Shown piece after piece: positions 9,529 through 21,134 of a DNA stretch of 64,000 bases. How positions within the stretch are numbered: the stretch's first letter is position 1; every line of letters starts with the position of its first letter. The notes beneath the pieces were generated by a model. It was not told the DNA's origin. It searched no databases and worked only from the letters and a program-made list of their open reading frames with translations. The position numbers and the translations under genes were made by a program. This DNA comes from Labia minor (Eukaryota; Arthropoda; Insecta; Dermaptera; Spongiphoridae): positions 55,782,528 to 55,846,527 of the forward strand of contig OY720345.1 in the NCBI GenBank assembly GCA_963082975.1. Direction: 5' to 3'.

Positions 9529-12214
9529 TCATATCTCGGGTGATGGCAGGTAACAATTTGCCCCAGTCTCGTCGTCCGTCGTCCTTAGAAGCTAGGGTGA
9601 TGCCGGCAAGAAGAGTGCGGTTGGCCCGTTCCACCTGGCCGTTCGCCCGCGGGTGTCGGGGCGAGGTGAGGTGATGACGAATCCCATGACTAATGCAAAA
9701 CTCGGAGAAAGTTTTTGAAGTAAAAGCGGTCCCTTGATCGGTGACGAGGTGGTCCGGGAGTCCCCTCTCGAGAATCAGATGCTCGAGGCTCCGGATCACC
9801 AATCGGGCACAGGTTGACGTAACAGGAAACGTGTGAACAAATTTAGTGAGGTTGTCCACCACGACTAAGATGTGCTCGTAGCCTCGTGGTGTTTTCGGGA
9901 ACGGTCCGAGATGATCCATGTGAATCACCTCGTATGGTCGACGACCCGCTGGAATCGGATGCAGTAGTCCGGGTTGTTTTCCTGTGAACTTTTTAGTATA
10001 GAGACATTCGAAGCAGGATTTTATATGGAAACGGAAGTACCGTCGATAAGAAGGAAACCAGAAGGAACATAGGAAAGAATGTACAGATCGGTCAAGGCCG
10101 GGGTGTCCGGCTAAATCGTGATATTTGACAACTAAGGCTTTTCTCATTGATTTTGGAACAACGAATAGAAGACGTTCGCCTTTCGGTGTGGCGTGTACGC
10201 GGAGAAGAGTATTATTAACGAGTCTAAAGTGTTTCCACTCGGGACGAGGGTTTACGGGGTCGAGTTGGAGTTGACGAATGACTCCCTTCAACTCAGGGTC
10301 AGCATGTTGCATGAACGAAGACAGTTTTTCTTCGCTGATCGCCACCAAGAAACGCATCAGCTCAGGAGAAGTTCTATCTCGATTTTCGACTGGAGCTCGT
10401 GAAAGCGCGTCAACGTGGTTCATCGTTCTCCCGGGTCGATGTCGGACCTCGAAGTCGAAGTCCTGGAGAAGGATAAACCAACGCCCTAACTGCGAAACAG
10501 AATGCTTATACTGGTGTAAAAATGTGATCGCCTGACAGTCCGTTCTAACCGTGAACCGGAGGCCCTGAAGGAAAGTGCGCAGGCGATCCAAGACCCACAC
10601 AATTGCTAACAATTCCAACTTACTTGAGTGATATATACGCTCAGTTGAGCTCGTTTTTCTACTGACTGCGTACACAAGGCACCACTGGGCCTCGCTGGAT
10701 TCTCTCTGCAATAACAGGCCGGCTAACCCGACGGCACTGGCGTCAGTGTGCACTTCGGTCTCGGCGGCCGGGTTGAACATTACCAGAATTGGGTCACTCT
10801 GAAGTCGAGTTTTAATCAATTGGAACGATGTTTCCTCCTTCTCGCCCCACTGGAAGCGTGCTCCACTCTTTAACATATCGGTTAAGGGTTTAACAATAAT
10901 TGCGTATTTAGGTACAAACCGTCTAAAGAAACCAGTGAGTCCTAAATACCGTCTTACTCCATTCTGATCAGTCGGCCTCGGGAACAGGTCGATGGCTTCG
11001 ATCTTTCGGAGCCCGGGGCGGATGCCTTGGTCCGATATTCGGAAACCTAGAAAAGTTACCTCTGTAAAACCGAACCTACACTTCTTCAAGTTGAGCGTGA
11101 GTTTGGCCGTGCGTAACGCGCAGAAAACCTGGTCCAAACGTGTGAGCATTTCGTCCCAGCTAGCAGATGGAATCAAGGCGTCATCCATGAAGCTTAGAAC
11201 GAAACGAGGCTTCAACTTACCTAAGGCAAGATTCATCAGCTTCGTGAAATAAAATAGAGCGTTGACCAACCCAAACATCATCCTTGTAAATTCTCCCGTG
11301 TCGTCGGGAGTGACGAATGCCGTTTTCGGACGAGCTTCAGTTGACAGTGGTACTTGCATGTAGCCTTGTGCTAAATCCATTTGAGAAAAATAGCGGGCAC
11401 CGGTAAGTATTTCCAACTGTTCATCGATATTAGGCATGGGAAACGGTTCTCGTATGGTTTGTTTATTTAGCCGTCGATAATCGACAACTAGCCGGGGCTC
11501 ACCAGAGCTTTTCCTAACAATGAGTGCTGGAGAGGCATAAGACGAATGCGTATCTGTCACCAGTCCTTGATCTCTCCAGTCGCTAACGATTGCTTTCATC
11601 TCCTCTCTCTCAGTACGTGTCGCCCGATACGCCCTGCAGGCGACAGGTTTTGCCATCGGCACCTCCTCTATCTTCATCTCGATGATATTAGTGCATCCCA
11701 ACTCCGAGGTGTCGAGTGCGAATGCCTGTCGATGTCGATTAATAACCTCGATGAGGGCCCTACGCTCATCGAAGGTAACGGTTGGTCCTGTAATGACACA
11801 TTCAGAATTTATTTCGTGAGTAAATGGAATTGGCCTACCTCGAGGTGTATCCACTTCACCAATCGTGTGACACCTGGTGATCACATCACCGGGTACAGGT
11901 GCTTCGTCGACGGGACAAGAGTGTGAATATGTCAAATCTGATTGAGTAACGAGAATTCCCACTCCAGAGCCAACAGGGGTAACAATGGCTCCCTTTGGAA
12001 GTGGTTCAGACTTCACTCGTACGTGATTTGATCCTTCAGGTATGATTTCCTTGACGTGTATTGGCACAGTTGTGCGCGGGGTCTCAGACAGCAGTGGCTG
12101 TTCACCAGATGACCAAAAGGTGAACTCACCCTCTCGTCGCATCATTGTCACTTGGTCCAGCCAAGTCAATCCAACCAAAACGTCCTCAGGAATAGTTTGA
12201 TCTGAAACAACTAA
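9413..12214 (-). pseudogene. pol: Ty3/gypsy Pol: protease end, RT, RNase H, integrase
   Basis: A long open frame of more than 900 codons. From its start come the end of the protease (VLVGLTWLDQ), then reverse transcriptase with LVVDYRRLN and an FMDD box in place of the usual YxDD, RNase H (EVHTDASAVGLAG), a His-Cys zinc region (HDLAGH...CFEC) and the integrase D,D,E residues (VIHMDHLG, LVTDQGTAF, ANGQVERANR). All key residues are present, so this is a fairly young copy. The frame is longer on paper (to 12358) only because it runs into the Harbinger insert. Its GC content is clearly above the surrounding DNA. No envelope gene is seen. Confidence 0.92.
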
Positions 12215-13460
12215 GGGGGGCCATACACTATGCGATTGCCTGCAGGCCGTCGCCTCAACAGGCGATCGTAAGACCAATATCGCCGAGTTCCATACACTAA
12301 CAGTCAACCGCCTACAGGCGGCCGTACTGAACTGCAGATGATAGCCTGAAGATAGCACACACTACAGTCCGGTACCTGCAGGCGGACTGTCAGTCAATGA
12401 AACAGGACTGCAGGAGATCCTCAGTTTTTCACCATGCTCCGTCGGAAACGAAGAAAGTGGCAAATCTAATAATATATATTATATTTAAAAAACGATTAAA
12501 ATATTATACAAATTAAGAATAATTATTTCTAATATTAAAAAAAAAGAAAATATTTATTGATTTTAAATATTTAAAAAAAAAAATAAAAATTTATAATATA
12601 TATATAATAAACAAATTTATAACATATATATATAATAAATAAATTTATAATATATATTTATAATAAATATATAATAAATATATATAATATATATATATAT
12701 ATAAATTAACCTTGTTCACTTTTTGTTACACCTTTTTACGTATGTATTTGATATAAATTAAAGAATAGAATAAAAGTAACTTACGAGTTGTGATTCCTCA
12801 CTCCCAATTGTCGCTCTAGTTTCTTCATGGTCGGCTGTAAATAATAGCAAGTCGAAATACCACAGTGACGGGGTGTATGCGTCATCTCCCGATGAGCCCG
12901 ACTTTTGCTGTTTTACCTTTTTCAACTCTTTACGGAACGCACATCTCAAGTTATTAATTTTTTTTTTGACTGTGTCAATGGTGGCTGACGGCACAGTTTT
13001 TTGATACAACTTCAACAACTCACCGTACGCCTTATCTCGCGATCTTTTGTTAGCGTAGGTATCGTCCTTTACTTTCCATAAACAGGGGTAGGCCCGATAT
13101 AAATCAATAAATGCAGAAATGAAAGGAGGTTTCCCGTCCATCTTTCCTCGTCAGTCCAATCTCGGCTGGTGAAAGATCTCACGAAAATCATCTCACGCAA
13201 AACTGATGGAAACAGTGACAACAGATCGTATGCCTGCAGGCTAACTGACAGTGTGTGGTGGGGGACATATGAGATTATTATCCGACAGGCCGCTGCCTGT
13301 CGGGAAACTCTCATCCGGTCCCTGCCTGCCCGGCGACCACACACTTTCAGTCCGGGCAAACTACAGTCCATTATCTTCAGATCAACTGATAAATGTGTGG
13401 GCAATTCCGATCTACGGCCTTACGATTATCTTCAGTTAAACTGACAGTGTATGGGGCGCT
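12215..13460. mobile_element. PIF/Harbinger-type element inside the gypsy protease
   Basis: A 1,246-bp insert flanked by TAA direct repeats at 12212-12214 and 13461-13463. Its ends are inverted: ggggggccatacact on the left and the complement of agcgccccatacact on the right. Subterminal regions are GC-rich with many 'ctgcaggc' palindromes; the centre is an AT microsatellite. A 3-bp TAA target duplication and a MADF gene are Harbinger hallmarks. No DDE transposase is present. Joining the flanks with one TAA keeps the gypsy reading frame continuous, which confirms the borders. Confidence 0.85.
12758..13141 (-). CDS. MADF-domain DNA-binding protein of the Harbinger element
   Basis: The 127-codon frame reads DGKPPFISAFIDLYRAYPCLW, then AYGELLKLYQ and TVKKKINNLRCAFRKEL, followed by LWYFDLLLF. 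This aromatic and basic spacing is typical of MADF (Myb/SANT-like) domains, which in PIF/Harbinger elements are the second protein and help the transposase bind DNA. Near its end a strong donor (gtaagt at about 12778-12783) suggests the exon stops there and the last residues are intronic. The downstream exon was not found. The start ATG is at 13141. Confidence 0.75.
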   Translation of the reverse strand: MDGKPPFISAFIDLYRAYPCLWKVKDDTYANKRSRDKAYGELLKLYQKTVPSATIDTVKKKINNLRCAFRKELKKVKQQKSGSSGDDAYTPSLWYFDLLLFTADHEETRATIGSEESQLVSYFYSIL

Positions 13461-13946
13461 TAAGAGGTTTACATGAACTGTCACCTGATCAATAGAAACT
13501 TGAGCTTCAAGCTCGCCAACAGTAAAGACTTGCGGGGTGGCGAAACTCCCTAAGCCGAATAAAGGCTTTCGAACCGGTGTGATGCGCAGTCCAGTAGAAC
13601 AAGCAGCAGATGCTCTTATTAGACAGTGGGTGCTACCTGTATCCAGGAGTCCTGTGAGCCGGGTGTCGCCCACAGTCACTTGAACTTTACTTTCCTTCAA
13701 GCCGGTGGCTTGTCGAGTGGTTACGGCTACCTTGGGCACGGTACAGTGCTTTATCGTATGCCCTTCCTGTCCGCATTGAAGACATTTTCGTATTCGAGGC
13801 GGTTTTGGACACGCTCGGGCAAGGTGTCCAAACTCCTCACAGTTGAAACACATAGGCTGTGAGTGCTCATTATAATATGGCTTACGGCTGGGTGTGGCAC
13901 CTACCTCAGTTGAGTGAAGTAACCCGCGTAGCAGGCACGGTGGCAT
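13461..13946 (-). pseudogene. gag-pol: Gypsy Gag nucleocapsid and protease start
   Basis: Two CCHC zinc knuckles are visible, [14 protein letters not shown] and [15 protein letters not shown] linker and the aspartic protease active site [11 protein letters not shown] follow. The frame is cut at 13461 by the Harbinger element and resumes at 12214, where the protease finishes. The ORF overlaps the upstream Gag piece (13906-14181) in another frame, so one frame change also separates them. Confidence 0.88.
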
Positions 13947-14181
13947 GACAGTTCAAGGCCGGTTTAACCCCACTCTCGGTCTGTTGACGAATCGGATGAC
14001 ACCTACTCTGTCGTTGGGCATCGGTAACGAGCTCTTCAATGTTGGCGTGTGCACGCACTGACAAATAATTTCGCAACGCAGTCGACATCAAACCAGAAAT
14101 CACTTTTTCCTCAGCGGTAGAAAACGGCAAATTCAATTTGTTAAGAATTTTCATTTTTTCAAACATGTATTCGGCATCCAT
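13906..14181 (-). pseudogene. gag: Gypsy Gag fragment, 5'-truncated
   Basis: A 91-codon frame starts at 14181 and reads MFEKMKILNKLNLPF, ALRNYL and VTDAQRQSRCHP, like the C-terminal part of a retroelement Gag capsid. Only the last part of the capsid region is left. The sequence stops at the 292-bp SWIM-gene copy, so the 5' LTR, leader and most of Gag are missing. The ATG lies at the junction and may not be a true start. Confidence 0.6.
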
Positions 14182-14472
14182 TATTTTTAAAGGTTAAAGG
14201 TAGTTAAAGGTTAAAATCAATCATTCACGCTCATACGCATGCTCTGATAAAGATGACTTTAGATCTTTCGAATACAGTTTTTCCTTGATCAACTTCTTAA
14301 CATCCTCATCTAACCTCAAATCATCCTTTTTGATCTTGAAACAGCTACGCTCACTTAAAGGCTTTGCATTATATTGCTCTAAACAAGAATCCCGTGGCGC
14401 ACTCCAAAGACATTTTCTGTCTGTTGATGATACGATTTTTAAATCATTACTGAAATGATGAAAATATAAATG
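14181..14472 (-). pseudogene. SWIM-gene fragment, right copy (292 bp)
   Basis: A near-perfect direct copy of 7968-8259. Unlike the left copy, its upstream side (higher coordinates) continues into matching gene sequence with a SWIM finger, so this is likely the original position. The frame covers 14487-14221. Confidence 0.6.
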
Positions 14473-14700
14473 ATTAAACTTTATCAAAATAATAATTTTT
14501 CAGAATGTAAATTACATAATTTACCGTGTACAAAATAATAGAACCGCAGCACTATGTTTACACTGCTCCTTTGTCCAGCTGTACAACTACATATCGATGA
14601 AATAACTTTTCCAGTTTTGGCAATTACCATATTTATCTCATGCGGATCTTCCTTATAACCACATTTGCGCCATTTCTTATTTGGTCTGTGTGATCTTAGT
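14473..14700 (-). pseudogene. SWIM zinc-finger exon joined to a Merlin-like zinc-ribbon scrap
   Basis: On the minus strand about 14640-14520 reads AKTGKVISSICSCTAG and then a degraded second half; CxC...CNH is the expected SWIM pattern, but here the second C/H pair is lost. Directly before it lies PNKKWRKCGYKE, nearly identical to part of the Merlin exon in the array (14650-14690). The join has no visible splice sites. It is either a chance insertion junction or a chimeric fragment. Confidence 0.5.
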
Positions 14701-15822
14701 TGATCTTTTTATATATAATTAATCTCAAATATAAGATGTTTAGGGAAATTTTGCAATTAATATATATTTAAATTCAAACTGTATTTAATTACGCTATCTA
14801 ATGGACAAGGTGTCTGTCTCGCCCTCTTTTGATCATAAGTCATACGATAACTGTCAAAACATGGCCCCCCACCCCCAATTTATATGCAAATTATATTAAT
14901 TTTTCTCCCGTAAACACGAAATTTCTAAAAAATATTTCATCTCAAAAATCAATTAGGATAATATAAGGTAGGCACTGGTATTTTTTTTCCAATCCGTTGA
15001 GGGAAGTACTAGATCATAACAGTACCAAAATACTATATTAAATATGTATATAATAATACATATTAACAATATTAAAATCAAATGATTCAAATAAGTAATA
15101 TATTTGTAAATTTTATAGAATATTGTTTGAAACTGTTATAAAATTAAAACAATTTTCTTTTTTAAATTTAAAATTGTAAAGCTCTTTTACAATTGCTTAG
15201 AAATCTTGCTATTCTCATGTAGATAATTTGTTTATCATTTACTTACATGTCATTTAATTGAGTTCCACAAACAAATTATAGTACTACGTAAGTAGATTAG
15301 TTAAGAGTCTTTCTAAATATAAGATGAATTTAATTTAAATTTTGATGGAAAATCCTTTAAGAAATTTCTAAAAAAACTAAACTTTGATAAATATAAAAAA
15401 ATATAAGTGAGTATTATAATAATATTTAAAATATCACTCGCAATAAAAATGACTATAATCTATGCATTTTTATTATTTTTTTTATTTCCTGACATTTACG
15501 AATATAATAACGTGCTATATATATATAACATTGTCTTTCTGAATACATTCCTATTTTGAATTTGGAATGAGTTGATATATTTGAGATTTATTATTTTTAA
15601 TTTTTATTATGTAAAATAAGAATATTAATATTTATAATTTTTTTTACCATTATTATTGATAAATAATAAAAAAAAGTACATATTAATAAGAATATGAAGA
15701 AAATATTATGGCTGTGAAAAATTTCTTTTACGATGTATATATATCGAAATATATTGAAAAAGAGGTTTTCCATTGTCAAGTCGATTTAAAAAAAAATAAT
15801 TGATATACCAAATAAGAATATT
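14701..15822. other. AT-rich sequence without recognised genes
   Basis: No gene seen. The block 15030-15075 repeats one at 935-982. Short frames at 15.6-15.8 kb are low-complexity A/T and were not accepted. Confidence 0.5.
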
Positions 15823-16451
15823 TATAGTATTGCGATCACAAAAATTTTCGATGTTGAGATTTTGATGTTTTTATACGTTTTAAAGGTTCCTGAATCATTT
15901 TCACTAAGGTTCAGAAAAATGTCTGTCTCTGTGTGAGTGTGTATGTGTGTATGTATGTGTATGTATGTGTATGTATGTGTATGTGTATGTATGTAGTCAA
16001 GATTACGCAAAAACGGTTTGAGCAAGAATGATGAAATTTGGTACATGAGCATTATTCAAAATTCATAGTTTTCTATCAACTTTTGAGAAATGTAGCTCAA
16101 CCGGAAGAGGATCATTACCTACAACGTTTTGATTTTTTTTCCTCTAAAGTGACCGTAAAGATAAAGATATATGTTTGATAATTTTTCACATGATTAGTAA
16201 TTGTATAAATCTGCTATATATAGAATTTCAGCTTGATTGATTCGCTGAAATTACCAGAATTAATTTTTTAACACTGCAAATCTCACGCGCCAACACGTGA
16301 CGTGGTGCGATCAACAAAAAGCCAAACATGCGCTGGTTTAATATTTATTATTTATAATTTATAATTAATTAAATTTAATTTAAATATAATATATTATGTT
16401 ATTTAATCCAATTCAAATTGCGAGATAGTCGAGTGGAGACACTCCAGCTAA
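15823..16451 (+). repeat. Helentron-like non-autonomous element (HINE), copy B
   Basis: A copy of about 629 bp. It shows a gtgtatgtatgtg microsatellite near 15930-15990, the phrase 'gatgaaatttggtacat', and a 3' end made of gcgagatagt, a gagtg/cactc hairpin and CTAA. The first bases found in copies C and D are missing here. A 3' hairpin followed by CTRR, an internal microsatellite and short asymmetric inverted repeats fit Helentron-associated elements such as DINE-1 types. Confidence 0.75.
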
Positions 16452-16960
16452 TTTTACTGTTATTACTGTTAAATAATAAAAAAGTCTACTTAAAAAACAA
16501 TAATTGATCTACCCATTTAATTAATTTTATTTAATATTTTAATTTAATCGTAAATAATATATTTTATTTCTATTAAAATTTTTTTTATGATCACATAAAA
16601 AAATTTATAATTTATATAACCACTTTCTTAATTTACTTTCTTGAACTTTTAATTAATTCTAAATGTTTATATCATTGTCGAGATTAGAATGTGATTATCT
16701 TTTCTTTGAAAACAAACTCTATTATGTACTAGAAATTCACTTAAGTACTTATATTATTTAATCTAGTTAAACCTGTTTATATATTTTCATGTGTATTTTA
16801 ATTTAATTGAATATTCGTTCTTGAAAATAAAAATTCTTTTTTCTGTTGTATATCATATAATATAATAAAAAGTTATAACATTATAAGTAAAAAAATAACT
16901 TAATATATATATATATTATTATTAATTGCGTATGGACCGTCTTGGATCACGCAAAGCTCC
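16452..16960. other. AT-rich spacer
   Basis: Nothing recognisable; mostly A/T runs. Confidence 0.4.
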
Positions 16961-16964
16961 CATA

Positions 16965-17215
16965 AATTTTTAGAAGCGCATCGCATCCTCATGGTCATGA
17001 TGCGATTGCTGATGGCATTGACTTCTAATATTGAATCGATGATCTTCTTGTTCACAATGAACGCCACGCCCAGAAGTGGTAACCTCTTCCAATTCGCTTG
17101 GCCGTCTTGCTCTTGAATATGCGATAGTTCTTATAGTCCATTGTATTTTCCATCCGTGAATCTTGTCTCTTGAAGAGCAATTATCTGGATATTCTATCAC
17201 GATTCATGGTTGCTT
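16965..17215 (-). pseudogene. LINE endonuclease fragment
   Basis: Reading the minus strand in more than one frame gives IIALQETRFTDG followed by VAFIVNKKIID and AISNRIMTMRM. This is the middle of the apurinic-like endonuclease of RTE/Jockey-type LINEs (LQETR and GVAFIV motifs). Frame changes and an early stop mark it as dead. It may belong to the same family as the endonuclease start at 25.6 kb. Confidence 0.65.
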
Positions 17216-17289
17216 GTTTTGAGGTTATCCTGCCGGAGCAGGCTTTGTAGAACCAGGGCTTGTCAGTTCCTGGAGCTGGGGCAGCCGAT

Positions 17290-18215
17290 GTTAAATTGAA
17301 TTAATTTTTTTATTTTTTATTTTTATTAAATAATATATATATATATATATATATATTTATATTTCTTTTAAAAAAAAATTTAAACAAGATCATTAATTCA
17401 TTGATCATTATTTATCATTAATGTTTATTTTAAGTATATATTATAGATTTTATCAATAATAACAATAAAGTTTTGATAAATTTTGAAGATTCAAATAATA
17501 AGAGATATCGATGGTCAAATTAAAAAATATAGGTCAAGAGAATACTTAATCAAATAGCCATGCGGAGTATACAAAAAGAGAGACAAAGAGGCAGAAAGAC
17601 AAACATTTTAAGTTTTATTTTTAGATGGCAATTAATGCAGAACTGGTCAGCAATGTATAGATATGACATTACATTGCAAGAGTTTGTTAAAGTTTCATTT
17701 TATTGAGTTGTGAGGGTGGGGGTGTGAGGATACTATCTATAACATAAAATAATAACCTCCAGAAACATCATCATCAATCCTTTGAATTTAAACATTTAAT
17801 GAAATATTCAACATCTAAACTAAATCTAGCAATTCAATAATAATCCAGTATTCAAGTTGTCGTTCCTTTTCAATTTAGAAAAAAAATTAATTTGATCTTT
17901 TACAAAGCACCCGAGACACACTTCAATTTATAGTTATGTTGATAGAGAGAGGAGAAGAACAAATGACAATTTGCATTTTGAAAAAAAAAATAAAAAAAAA
18001 AAAAAAATTAAATTAATAAATACGAACTTTTCTAAATAATATTAATAAATAATAAACAGATTAATTAATATTAATTATTATTATTCATCCATTTTCATTT
18101 CAATGGATTCCTAAAATCAGCGAATGGACTCCAATATATAATACATTAAAATTAATTATAATTCTTTAATCTTATCTTATCTTATTATATTAGCACAATT
18201 TTTATATATTTATAT
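17290..18215. other. AT-rich region with microsatellite
   Basis: Includes an (AT)n tract at about 17333-17356 and A-rich runs. No genes seen. Confidence 0.4.
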
Positions 18216-18427
18216 ATAGGATAACCACGACCCCTTTTTCCGGGATTGTCCCATTTTAGGTGCTCTGTCTTGGCGTCCCGAAAAAGTCTTCGGGACAGCC
18301 TATTGTCCCGTTTTCTTAAATATTTAGGACATTTCGTACTTTTTTCAAAATTTTTTCAATTTGGTTCTAAAAAAAAGGTAAACCGTTTGTCCCGGTTTGG
18401 TGTTTTCGAAATATGGTCACTCTATTA
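18216..18427. repeat. Probable short DNA-transposon MITE
   Basis: A GC-richer block of about 210 bp has related inverted ends: 'taggataacca' on the left and the complement of 'tagagtgacca' on the right. It also holds several 'gtccc' and 'cgggac' words. The reading frame inside is not convincing. Class (possibly hAT-like) is uncertain. Confidence 0.4.
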
Positions 18428-18439
18428 TTATATATAAGA

Positions 18440-18790
18440 TAGTACCGGGACCCCGAGCCTCGGCTCGGTACTTAAGTTAAAAAAAATGATTCATTATTAT
18501 TGGGTTTGGCTGGTAATATTAATACCTGGGATACCGAGCTGTCGCTCGAAAAAATGTTTAGACATTATTATAGACATTTTCATTCTGTAAATTAAATAAT
18601 TTTATTTCATTTAAATAAATATCTATTTTTAAATAATTTTTCTCTACATTATTTATCTAATTCTGACAATATATTAAGATCACACCGGGACCCCGAGCCT
18701 CGGCTAGGTAATTAAGTTAAAAAAAAATAATTCATTATTATATTGGGTTTGGCTGGTAATATTAATACTTGGGACACCGAGCTGATATAC
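18440..18790. repeat. Direct repeat pair
   Basis: Two copies of a block of about 105-120 bp, about 18440-18555 and 18683-18790, share 'ccgggaccccgagcctcggct', 'gggtttggctggtaatatt' and 'accgagctg'. The second copy merges with the inverted repeat ending at 18862. Confidence 0.6.
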
Positions 18791-20500
18791 AATTCTTTAA
18801 TTATTTATTACAATTATTAAATGTTGCATCATTGCATGGAACTTGGGGTCCTCAATAATACATAAATATGTATTATTAGATATGTTTCTAAGTGCATGAA
18901 TATTTTTTTTTTATTGGAAGAATGATAAATATATATCGTAATTTATAATTATAAAATATTATTAAAATATATATTTTTAATTTTATTTCGAAATTAAATA
19001 AAAAATTTTAAAATATTTTAAATATAAAAAAAATATCTTTTAAAAAAAGGTGGGAGTCAAATTTCAATATGAGTGTCATTTGTCCATATATAAATTAAAA
19101 GATAAGATAAGTTAATTAAAATATATATATAAACAAAAGCAAAATTAAATAATAAAAATTTATAAAATTTTGAATTAATATTAAATTATTAGTTAATGAC
19201 TAATAAGTAATTAATAAAATAAAAAAAATAAAATTTATTACAATATTACAATTATTAAATGTTGAATCATTTTAATTAATAAAATAAAATAAAAGAAATT
19301 AAATTTAATCAAAGAACAATGAATAAATAAATATAAAATAATAGATTAAAAAAAAAAAAATTTTTTTTCCGCCGGTTTCGATCCTGCTAAGTTGACTATT
19401 CAAAACAGTGCCTTTACCCATTAGACTGATATATATTTAGTTAATTAACATGACATTTTTACTCTCTTTGCAAGAATTATATGTTTTTTTGTTTTTGTTT
19501 TTGTTTTTTTTGAGAGTGATTAATAAATATATATATATATTTTATTAAAAATAAATATTTTTAATTTTATTTCAAAATTAAATAATGAATTTTAAAATAT
19601 TTTAAATATATAAAAAAATGTTAATACAATTCATTTAAAAAAAAGCGGGAATCAACTAACCGTATTTTATTTTGTTAATAATTAATTAATTAAGATTAAT
19701 AAATATATATATATATATATATATTATTAAAAATAAATATTTTTAATTTTATTTCGAAATTTATTTTATTTTAAAATATTTTAAATATAAAAAAAATATT
19801 AATTGAAGTAAAATTGATGACGTCACACCCATATATAATTTTCAATTAAGAAATTAATAATGAAGCTGTAAGTTTCAAGAGATGTGATCAATAAAACTCA
19901 ATTTTTCTTTATAAATACTATATCTAGTGTGAATTTGAAAAAAATCGTTAGAGCGGTTTTTGAGAACCAATGGTTATAGATACATATATAGATATATAGA
20001 TACAATTTTAGCTAGCATAATAAGATAAGATAAGATATTTGTATATTTTTGAGATATTAAACCGCTCTAAGTATTTTTTTGAATAAATAGATAATATTTA
20101 AAAAGACAAACCCATCTGTATTGGTTTCAGCCTGGAGAAAAATCATCATTAGTTTTTTCTTAATTTAAATATATATGACGTCACAGATGAAAAAAAATCA
20201 CCATTGTTTTATTTTTTGTTAATTCTTATGTTTTTTTTTAATCTATTTTCGTGTTTATTTTTTATTAAATTACTAATTTATATTTATTTATTCATTGTTC
20301 TCATTAAATAATTTTTTATATTTTTTCATTAAAATATTATTTAAATTTTATTAATATTATTTATTATTATTGAGGACCCCAAGTTACATTCATTTGAATC
20401 AGATTGATGCAATGATGTAACATTTAATAATTTGAATAAATAATTAAAGAATTATATATCAATATTTTTGTCTCGGTGTTCCAGGTACTAATAAAATTAT
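18775..20500. repeat. Inverted repeat pair enclosing AT-rich repeats
   Basis: About 18775-18862 read on the minus strand matches 20366-20480 on the plus strand: 'attattgaggaccccaagtt', 'gatgcaatgatg', 'aacatttaataat', 'aattaaagaatt'. A third, partial copy is at 25755-25830. Between the arms, a block of about 80 bp (atatttttaattttatttc...) occurs three times, at about 18955, 19540 and 19727. This could be one composite element or a cluster of scraps. Confidence 0.5.
19369..19430 (-). tRNA. tRNA-like pseudogene or tRNA-derived SINE scrap
   Basis: The minus strand has an A-box-like tagtctaatgg and a B-box-like ggatcgaaacc about 40 bases later. A 7-base loop ttttgaa between them would give anticodon TTG (Gln-like). 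Acceptor stem pairing is not evident, so this is probably not a working tRNA. Confidence 0.3.
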
Positions 20501-21134
20501 TCTACTCATATAAGTTTAGTAGTTATCCTCCACAATTGTAACAAAGAAAGTATATAATAAATAATAATTTAGTAATTTAATTCAAAATAATTAATTATTA
20601 TGTAAAAAGTTTTAAAACAACTTAAAAATAAAATAATTTCAATAGACTCTCTTTAAAGAGTATTTGTTCCTATGCTATTAAGTTGTTGAAAACAGTAGGT
20701 AATTTCTTAAAACAATATTCTCAGTAAATAAAGTATAAATCTTTTAAATTACCAAACGTCGGCTCGGTCAACCAGTTAAATGTAATTAAACCTAACTAAA
20801 TTTGATTTTGAAAGTGGACTATTTGAAAAAAATCATAATGAAATTTATATCACCTATCTATTATTTAATTTTCTCTCAGAGTCTATATAAAATTTTAATT
20901 TCTAAATTTTCGAAAACAATATAATAATTATTTTTGAAATTTGTTAAACAGTTGAAAATAGGTATGGAACAAAATTGCAATTGTATATTTAAACAAAATA
21001 AATTGCTGAGAGGATATAACAATATTTTCTTTGAAATTGATTAATCTGAGATGCTCTTGTGCTATTCCATTTATACGTGGTTTATTAAACAAACATCTAA
21101 GATTTTGTTGAAAATTGTTATAAATGTTAAAATA

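Noticed and set aside
10193-11926. Plus-strand frames within the gypsy pol region
   Set aside because: Antisense to a confidently identified polyprotein with all motifs.
13069-13444. Frames across the Harbinger right end
   Set aside because: They span terminal palindromes and a target site; no family signature.
14181-14472. The 292-bp repeats as LTRs of the gypsy element
   Set aside because: No TG...CA ends, no primer-binding leader before Gag, and the right copy continues into a SWIM-finger exon.
15822-16052. 76-codon frame rich in T and H
   Set aside because: It translates the tg microsatellite of a Helentron-like element. The same applies at 53.36-53.60 kb.
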